This document shows, piece after piece, positions 58,623 through 64,000 of a stretch of DNA of 64,000 bases. Within the stretch, counting starts at the first letter, position 1; each line of letters opens with the position of its first letter. Below the pieces are notes generated by a model. That model was not told where the DNA came from. It saw only the letters and a program-made list of their open reading frames with translations, and searched no databases. The translations under genes were made by a program, and so were the position numbers. This DNA is from Pseudomonas sp. ERMR1:02 (lineage in GTDB: Bacteria > Pseudomonadota > Gammaproteobacteria > Pseudomonadales > Pseudomonadaceae). Location of the stretch: the NCBI RefSeq assembly GCF_002277815.1, contig NZ_NKJI01000004.1, forward strand, positions 1-64,000, given 5' to 3'.

Positions 58623-59207
58623 GTGACTGCCATCAAACTGATCGTTGGCCTGGGAAATCCGGGCGCCGAATACGAACAGACCCGGCATAACGCAGGGGCC
58701 TTTTTTGTTGAGCGCATCGCGAACGCACAAGGTGTGAACCTTGTGGCTGATCGCAAGTATTTCGGCCTGACCGGGCGCTATTCGCACCAGGGTCAGGATG
58801 TTCGTCTGCTGATTCCCACCACCTATATGAACCGCAGCGGCCAGGCCGTAGCGGCACTCGCCGGATTCTTCCGCATCAAGCCTGAAGAAATCCTGGTGGC
58901 ACACGACGAACTCGACCTGCCTCCGGGCGTTGCCAAGCTCAAGCAGGGCGGCGGCCATGGCGGTCACAACGGGTTGCGCGACATCATTGCGCAACTGGGC
59001 AATCAGAATACCTTTCACCGCTTGCGGCTTGGCATTGGCCACCCGGGCGTTGCCAGTATGGTTTCAAATTTCGTCCTGGGTCGTGCGCCACGCGCCGAAC
59101 AGGAAAAACTCGATGCCAGCATCGACTTTGCCCTCGGCGTGCTGCCGGATATCCTCGCCGGGGAATGGAACCGCGCGATGAAAAACCTGCACAGCCAGAA
59201 GGCCTGA
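58623..59207 (+). CDS. pth: peptidyl-tRNA hydrolase
   Basis: 194-residue enzyme recycling peptidyl-tRNA. Catalytic His22 in [13 protein letters not shown], with AsnAsp partners in [14 protein letters not shown] and [20 protein letters not shown]. Start GTG 58623 ([13 protein letters not shown]) with AGGAAG. The gap 58454-58622 has a short inverted sequence but no ORF. Upstream of ychF, a conserved pair. Confidence 0.96.
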   Translation: MTAIKLIVGLGNPGAEYEQTRHNAGAFFVERIANAQGVNLVADRKYFGLTGRYSHQGQDVRLLIPTTYMNRSGQAVAALAGFFRIKPEEILVAHDELDLPPGVAKLKQGGGHGGHNGLRDIIAQLGNQNTFHRLRLGIGHPGVASMVSNFVLGRAPRAEQEKLDASIDFALGVLPDILAGEWNRAMKNLHSQKA

Positions 59208-59229
59208 CTCTTACCCGAGGGGAAACACC

Positions 59230-60329
59230 ATGGGATTCAATTGCGGCATCGTCGGCCTGCCTAACGTCGGCAAGTCCACCCTGTTCAACGCGCTGACCAA
59301 ATCCGGTATCGCGGCCGAGAACTTCCCCTTCTGCACCATCGAGCCAAACACCGGGATCGTGCCGATGCCGGATTCGCGTCTGGATGCCTTGGCAGCCATC
59401 GTCAATCCGAAGCGCATCCTGCCGACCACCATGGAATTCGTCGACATCGCTGGCCTGGTCGCCGGCGCATCGAAAGGTGAAGGCTTGGGCAACAAATTCC
59501 TGGCCAACATCCGTGAAACCGATGCCATCGCCCACGTGGTCCGCTGCTTCGAAGACGAGAACGTGATTCACGTCTCCAACAGCGTCGACCCGAAGCGCGA
59601 CATCGAAATCATCGACCTGGAACTGATCTTCGCCGACCTCGACAGCTGCGAGAAGCAGTTGCAGAAAGTCACGCGCAACGCCAAGGGCGGTGACAAGGAC
59701 GCAGTGATTCAGAAAGGCCTGCTGGAGCAACTGATCGCTCACTTCACCGAAGGCAAGCCTGCGCGCAGCCTGATGAAGAACATGAGCACCGACGAAAAAG
59801 CGGTGGTCAAGGGCTTCCACCTGCTGACCACCAAGCCGGTCATGTACATCGCCAACGTCGCTGAAGACGGTTTCGAAAATAACCCGTACCTCGACGTGGT
59901 CAAAGCCATCGCCGAAGAAGAAGGCGCCATGGTCGTGCCGGTCTGCAACAAGATCGAAGCGGAAATCGCCGAACTGGATGACGGTGAAGAGAAGGACATG
60001 TTCCTCGAAGCCCTGGGTCTTGAAGAACCTGGTCTGAATCGCGTGATCCGCGCCGGCTACGAAATGCTGCACCTGCAGACCTACTTCACCGCCGGCGTCG
60101 AAGAAGTCCGCGCCTGGACCGTCCGCGTCGGTGCCACCGCACCACAAGCCGCTGGCGTGATCCACACCGACTTTGAAAAGGCTTCATCCGCGCCGAAGTG
60201 ATCGCCTACAACGACTTCATCCAGTACAAGGGTGAAGCCGGCACCAAGGAAGCCGGAAAATGGCGTCTGGAAGGCAAGGAATACATCGTTAAAGACGGCG
60301 ACGTGATGCACTTCCGCTTCAACGTCTAA
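59230..60329 (+). CDS. ychF: redox-regulated ATPase YchF (one frameshift near the C-terminus)
   Basis: OBG-family P-loop ATPase that binds ribosomes and is linked to stress tolerance. About 366 residues when repaired. Walker [15 protein letters not shown], followed by [19 protein letters not shown] and a TGS domain at the end. The frame breaks near 60181; restoring one G of a GGG run gives [20 protein letters not shown] and the end [12 protein letters not shown] with TAA 60327-60329. Sequence error is the likely cause. Followed by a strong terminator. Confidence 0.95.
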
Positions 60330-60360
60330 GCTTTTCAGAGCGAAGCACCCGCCCAAGAAA

Positions 60361-60386
60361 AAGCCGCGTTCATACGCGGCTTTTTT
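60361..60386 (+). terminator. rho-independent terminator after ychF
   Basis: Stem AAGCCGCG and CGCGGCTT with loop TTCATA, then TTTT. Confidence 0.92.
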
Positions 60387-60421
60387 GTGCCTGAAATATT
60401 CATTCGCCATACCACCGATCA

Positions 60422-60508
60422 ACTGTAGGAGCGAGCTTGCTCGCGATGGTGTGTCAGTTAGCGCTTATTTGTCTGATACACCATCGCGAGCAAGCTCGCT
60501 CCTACAGA
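60422..60508. repeat. REPIN
   Basis: Inverted REP pair, CTGTAGGAGCGAGCTTGCTC at the left and the complement at the right, with TGGTGTGTCAG and CTGATACACCA inner arms pairing almost fully. Convergent gap between ychF and the MFS gene. Confidence 0.93.
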
Positions 60509-60520
60509 GGATCTATGTGG

Positions 60521-61738
60521 TCAGGCCTTTTTGGTGCGCGGCAAAAAGATCGCCAGCACACCTAGCAATGGCAGGAACGAACACAGGAAGTAAACGTATT
60601 CGATCCCATGAATATCCGCCAAATGCCCCAGTAGTGCAGCCCCGATCCCGCCGAATCCGAACATCAGGCCAAAGAACACTCCGGCGATCATCCCGACGTT
60701 GCCCGGCACCAGCTCCTGGGCGTACACCACAATGGCCGAGAACGCCGAGGCCAAAATGAAACCGATGACGACGCTGAGGATACTGGTCCAGAACAGGTCA
60801 ACGTGCGGCAGAATCAGGGTGAATGGCGCTACGCCGAGGATCGAGAACCAGATCACAGCCTTACGCCCGATCTTGTCGCCAATGGGCCCGCCAAAGAAGG
60901 TCCCCGCCGCTACCGCACCGAGAAACAGGAACAGGTGTAGCTGCGAGCTGGCCACCGACAAGTCGAATTTCTCGATCAGGTAAAAGGTGAAGTAACTGGT
61001 GAAACTGGCCATGTAGAAGTACTTGGAAAACACCAATAACCCGAGTACCACAAGTGCGCTGGTCACTCGTCCTTTGGACAACCCGTGAGTCGCCGCCTGG
61101 CCTTGTTTGAGCTTGAACAGGTTCAAGTGATTGGCGTACCAGCGACTGATCCGATAGAGCACAAACAACGCGAATACTGCAAACAACCCGAACCAGGCCA
61201 CGTGTCCCTGACCGTAGGGAATGATGATCGCCGCCGCCAGCAACGGACCGAAGGCCGATCCCGCGTTGCCGCCAACCTGAAAGGTTGATTGTGCCAGCCC
61301 GAAACGCCCGCCCGAGGCCAGTCGCGCCACGCGAGAAGCTTCCGGGTGAAAAGTCGAGGAACCAATGCCGATCAACCCCGCCGCCAACAGAATCAGCGCG
61401 AAGCTGCCCACCACCGACATCATCACAATCCCGATCAATGTGCAGACCGTGCCGGCTGGTAACAGCCACGGCTTGGGATGGCGGTCGGTGTAATAACCGA
61501 CCCACGGTTGCAGCAAGGAGGCCGTCAGCTGAAAAGTCAGGGTGATCAGACCGACCTGAGTGAACGTCAGGCCATAACTTGCCTTGAGCATCGGGTAGAT
61601 TGACGGCAGCACCGATTGAATCAGGTCATTGATCAAGTGCGCCAGCGCCACCGCGCCGATGATGCGCATGACCAGCGGACTGCTCTGTGAAGTAGCGGGC
61701 GCCGACGCAGGGGCCGACTGAGCATTGCTGAAAGTCAT
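60521..61738 (-). CDS. MFS transporter, fosmidomycin-resistance (Fsr)-like
   Basis: 405-residue 12-helix major facilitator, related to Fsr of E. coli. The N-terminal helix pair with NDLIQSVLPSIYPMLKASYG and the loop motif GYYTDRHPKPW are typical. LALASGGRFGLAQSTFQVGG and GLMFGFGGIGAALLGHLADI lie in helices 5 and 10. It probably exports a small drug-like compound by proton antiport. ATG 61738 (MTFSNAQSAP) is preferred to the open frame further upstream. Divergent from the last chemoreceptor. Confidence 0.9.
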   Translation of the reverse strand: MTFSNAQSAPASAPATSQSSPLVMRIIGAVALAHLINDLIQSVLPSIYPMLKASYGLTFTQVGLITLTFQLTASLLQPWVGYYTDRHPKPWLLPAGTVCTLIGIVMMSVVGSFALILLAAGLIGIGSSTFHPEASRVARLASGGRFGLAQSTFQVGGNAGSAFGPLLAAAIIIPYGQGHVAWFGLFAVFALFVLYRISRWYANHLNLFKLKQGQAATHGLSKGRVTSALVVLGLLVFSKYFYMASFTSYFTFYLIEKFDLSVASSQLHLFLFLGAVAAGTFFGGPIGDKIGRKAVIWFSILGVAPFTLILPHVDLFWTSILSVVIGFILASAFSAIVVYAQELVPGNVGMIAGVFFGLMFGFGGIGAALLGHLADIHGIEYVYFLCSFLPLLGVLAIFLPRTKKA

Positions 61739-62070
61739 GAGGAATTCCGGACAACAGGTGGTGCACGCAGGCAAGGTGCACCAATGTGCCATCTTTCGGT
61801 GCAAAAGCGCCATCCCCTTAGCCTGCTAACGACCTCGTTTTTCATCGCCGCAAAGGTGATAGCGCATAGCCATGGTCTGAATCTTGCCTTGCTTATCCGC
61901 TTGAACGCGGCCCCTTACAAAGGGGACCGAGAATGGGAAGTTTCGCCACAGAGGCGGCCTACAGAGCTGCCAAGGGTGAACTTTCGAGGCCTTTTAAATG
62001 GGCACAGGTCGGGGTCGCAAGCACCTCGATGCACGCCAATAGTGCGTGGTGTCCAAAGGAGTCATGGGGC
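61739..62070. other. 332-bp divergent region with a possibly structured leader
   Basis: No ORF. The right 160 bases before the chemoreceptor ATG have several short stems: CCCCTT-ACA-AAGGGG (61911-61925), CGCC-ACAGA-GGCG near 61946-61958 and CACGC-CAATAGT-GCGTG near 62033-62049. The ribosome site AAGGAG (62056-62061) follows. Could be a structured 5' leader or a MFS/MCP promoter region. Confidence 0.4.
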
Positions 62071-64000
62071 ATGCAGGCTTTTTTATCACCGGGGATCGGA
62101 CTGCTGGGGCGCTTTGGCTTTGCGCGCAAATTCCAGCTTTTGTTTCTGCTGTTTATCCTGCCATTGGCCGGTAGCCTGTGGATGATCGGGCAAGACTATC
62201 GCGACAAATTGAACCTGATCTCCGGCGAACGTGCCGGGGTTCATCAGCTGCTTGCCCTGGATGCGCTGGATAACCTGCTGACAGCACAACGTGATCGAGC
62301 AGCGCGTTGGCGCGCGACCGAAACCAATCGCCAACCGACACCCGCAACCCTTGCCGCCATGGCCGCGTTCGATGCGGTTCAGCCCGCTGTCGCCCAGGCT
62401 GCTTCGGATCTCGCCTATGCACTGCAAAAAGAAGGTGCTGAGGGCGAAACCCTGGCCCGTTATCAAGCGCTGCAAAATGCCCTCAACGGCCTGGACTCCA
62501 AGAGCCTGAGCAGCGTCGGCTGGTGGCCGGACGGCTATGATCGGTTCACCAGCGCCTTGAGTGCCCTGCAGGCCTTGCGCGAACAGATCGCCATGGACAA
62601 CCGCCTGACGCTGGCACCGTGGCTGGAGACCTATCTGCTGACGCAAATCTCCACCCAGCACGCGCCAGACCTTATCGAGCGGGTCGGTCGCCTTGCAGCC
62701 GTGGGCCAGGCGTCAGTGGTGTCCGGGCAATTCACTCTGCAAAGCCGCCTGCAACTTCGCGACCTGCGCAGCCGTATCGGCGATGCCCGGGAACAGTTGG
62801 TGAAAACCGCGGGGTTGCTCGAAGCGCGACTGCCCAGCGCCCTGAAAACCTGGGCCGGGCAATACCATGACAGCCTCAAGCATCTCGATTCCGGCTTGAA
62901 AGTCCTTGATGACGGCGTGTTCGGCGGCAGCATCAACCTCAAGCCGGAAGACTTCGAGCGCAGCCTGGACGCCCTGCTCGCCGACCTCGCCGCGTTGCGC
63001 CAGCAATCACTGGTGTCGCTGGATCAACGCCTGGATTACTACCATGGCTCGGCGATTCGCCAGTTCATTGTCGTGGGGACCATTTTCAGTTGCTTGCTGT
63101 TGGCCGCGCTGTACCTGTTCATCTGTTTACAGGCGTCGATACGGCGTAGTGCCAGCGGAATTACCCTGCTGGCCGAGGCCTTGCGCGACGGGAATCTGAG
63201 CCTGCAAGTGCCGGTACAAGGGCGGGACGAACTGGCAGCCATCAGCACCGCACTTAATGTCGCCGTCCTGCAACTGCGCACCAGCCTGCTGGGTGTCGAT
63301 CACGAAACCTTGCAACTGAGCAATGCGGTGCAAACCCTCAATCATCACTCCAGCGACGCCCTTGGCGAAGTTGAAGCCCAGCAGCTGCAGATCAGCCAGA
63401 TCGCCGCGGCAGCCACGCAATTGGCCGCCACCTCCCAGGGAGTGGCCGAGAGCTGCGAAAGAGCTTCTGACAGCGCTCAGCACACTCAGCGCATTGCTGC
63501 CGACAGCAGCCGTGATAGCCAGCGCACGACGGCGAGTATTCAGCAGCTCAATCAGCGCTTGAACGACACCGCTGCTGCCCTGGGTCGGGTAAGTGAACAA
63601 GGGCAACAGATCCAACTGGTGGTCGACACCATTCGCGGCGTTGCCGAGCAGACCAACCTGCTGGCACTCAACGCAGCCATCGAGGCCGCTCGTGCGGGCG
63701 AGCAGGGTCGCGGTTTTGCGGTGGTAGCCGACGAAGTGCGCAGCCTGTCACAACGCACCCAGTCCTCGACCGCACAGATCGCCGGAACAGTCGATAGCCT
63801 GCGCAGCACAGTGAACGAAGCGGTCAGCCTTATGGAAGCCGCCTGCGGGCAGGCACAATCCGACGCGCATGCTGTCACCGGACTCGGTGAACGCCTGGGG
63901 GAAATTGCCAACGCCGTACAGGGTGTCACCGACACCCTGGCGCAGATCGCCACGGCGGTCGACGAACAGGCAAGCACCGCCGACGAAGTCAGCGGCAACA
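62071..64000 (+). CDS. methyl-accepting chemotaxis protein, 5' part (window edge)
   Basis: Chemoreceptor cut by the window end after about 643 codons. ATG 62071 has an AAGGAG site. TM1 lies at about 21-39 (LLFLLFILPLAGSLWMI). A long periplasmic helical region of about 280 residues follows, then TM2 at about 327-350 (FIVVGTIFSCLLLAALYLFI), a HAMP domain (EALRDGNLSLQVPV) and the signalling tip [20 protein letters not shown]. The sensor does not look like a Cache domain; it resembles a four-helix or helical-bimodular type. Ligand unknown. Confidence 0.9.
   Translation, partial: MQAFLSPGIGLLGRFGFARKFQLLFLLFILPLAGSLWMIGQDYRDKLNLISGERAGVHQLLALDALDNLLTAQRDRAARWRATETNRQPTPATLAAMAAFDAVQPAVAQAASDLAYALQKEGAEGETLARYQALQNALNGLDSKSLSSVGWWPDGYDRFTSALSALQALREQIAMDNRLTLAPWLETYLLTQISTQHAPDLIERVGRLAAVGQASVVSGQFTLQSRLQLRDLRSRIGDAREQLVKTAGLLEARLPSALKTWAGQYHDSLKHLDSGLKVLDDGVFGGSINLKPEDFERSLDALLADLAALRQQSLVSLDQRLDYYHGSAIRQFIVVGTIFSCLLLAALYLFICLQASIRRSASGITLLAEALRDGNLSLQVPVQGRDELAAISTALNVAVLQLRTSLLGVDHETLQLSNAVQTLNHHSSDALGEVEAQQLQISQIAAAATQLAATSQGVAESCERASDSAQHTQRIAADSSRDSQRTTASIQQLNQRLNDTAAALGRVSEQGQQIQLVVDTIRGVAEQTNLLALNAAIEAARAGEQGRGFAVVADEVRSLSQRTQSSTAQIAGTVDSLRSTVNEAVSLMEAACGQAQSDAHAVTGLGERLGEIANAVQGVTDTLAQIATAVDEQASTADEVSGN

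Overview
The window is chromosomal DNA of a fluorescent Pseudomonas (P. fluorescens/P. putida type). The evidence is the typical Pseudomonas protein sequences (prs, prfA, hemA, mqo, zapE, DUF1302/DUF1329), high-GC coding with GTG starts, and many intergenic REP/REPIN palindromes (cores of the GTAGGAGCGAGCTTGCTCGCGA kind). As far as I remember the P. aeruginosa map, several long blocks keep that gene order: rplM to zapE/trpS/DUF1043, the LuxR/DUF1329/DUF1302/acyl-CoA ligase block, and the long run from hprA/rsmC through mqo, upp/uraA, hemH, phr, pagL, murI, prmC, prfA, hemA, lolB, ispE, prs, rplY and pth to ychF. There is no plasmid, prophage, IS or CRISPR signature.

Layout. 1-3.9 kb: start of rplM (minus), an aldo/keto reductase, an acyl-CoA dehydrogenase and a GlxA-type AraC regulator. 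4.2-7.5 kb: a three-gene operon of a nitrilase-type C-N hydrolase, an internally duplicated membrane protein of no family I recognise, and a divergent asparaginase; this is the best candidate for an undescribed system. 7.6-13 kb: zapE, trpS, an alpha/beta hydrolase, zapG-like DUF1043, an OmpA-type lipoprotein and an MBL hydrolase. 13-21.4 kb: a MalT-like LuxR regulator, the DUF1302-DUF1329 operon and a fatty acyl-CoA ligase. 21.6-33 kb: LysE exporter, 2-hydroxyacid dehydrogenase, rsmC, a manganese riboswitch with a TMEM165/MneA-type exporter, an M48 lipoprotein protease, a dCache chemoreceptor, an HMCES-like protein with altered catalytic residues, small zinc-ribbon and DUF2007 proteins, an acyltransferase and small lipoproteins. 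33.8-41.7 kb: mqo, nucleotide salvage (hpt, upp, uraA), hemH and a TIGR01777 epimerase. 41.9-47.3 kb: an FAD oxidoreductase and a DUF523/DUF1722-merR-phrB-SDR operon whose promoters both carry TGTACA boxes, pointing to a CarH/LitR-type light-responsive regulon. 47.3-60.3 kb: YkgJ, PagL lipid A deacylase, then the housekeeping run murI-moeB-prmC-prfA-hemA, and TPR lipoprotein-lolB-ispE-tRNA-Gln-prs-rplY-pth-ychF. 60.5-64 kb: an Fsr-type MFS exporter and a second chemoreceptor cut by the window end.

Quality of the sequence. At least 17 single-base deletions break reading frames, including in essential genes (rplM, murI, prmC). In each, restoring one base, mostly one G or C of a short run and often at GGCC, recovers the family sequence to the expected stop. 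I read these as assembly or base-calling errors, not pseudogenes, and give the full reconstructed extents.
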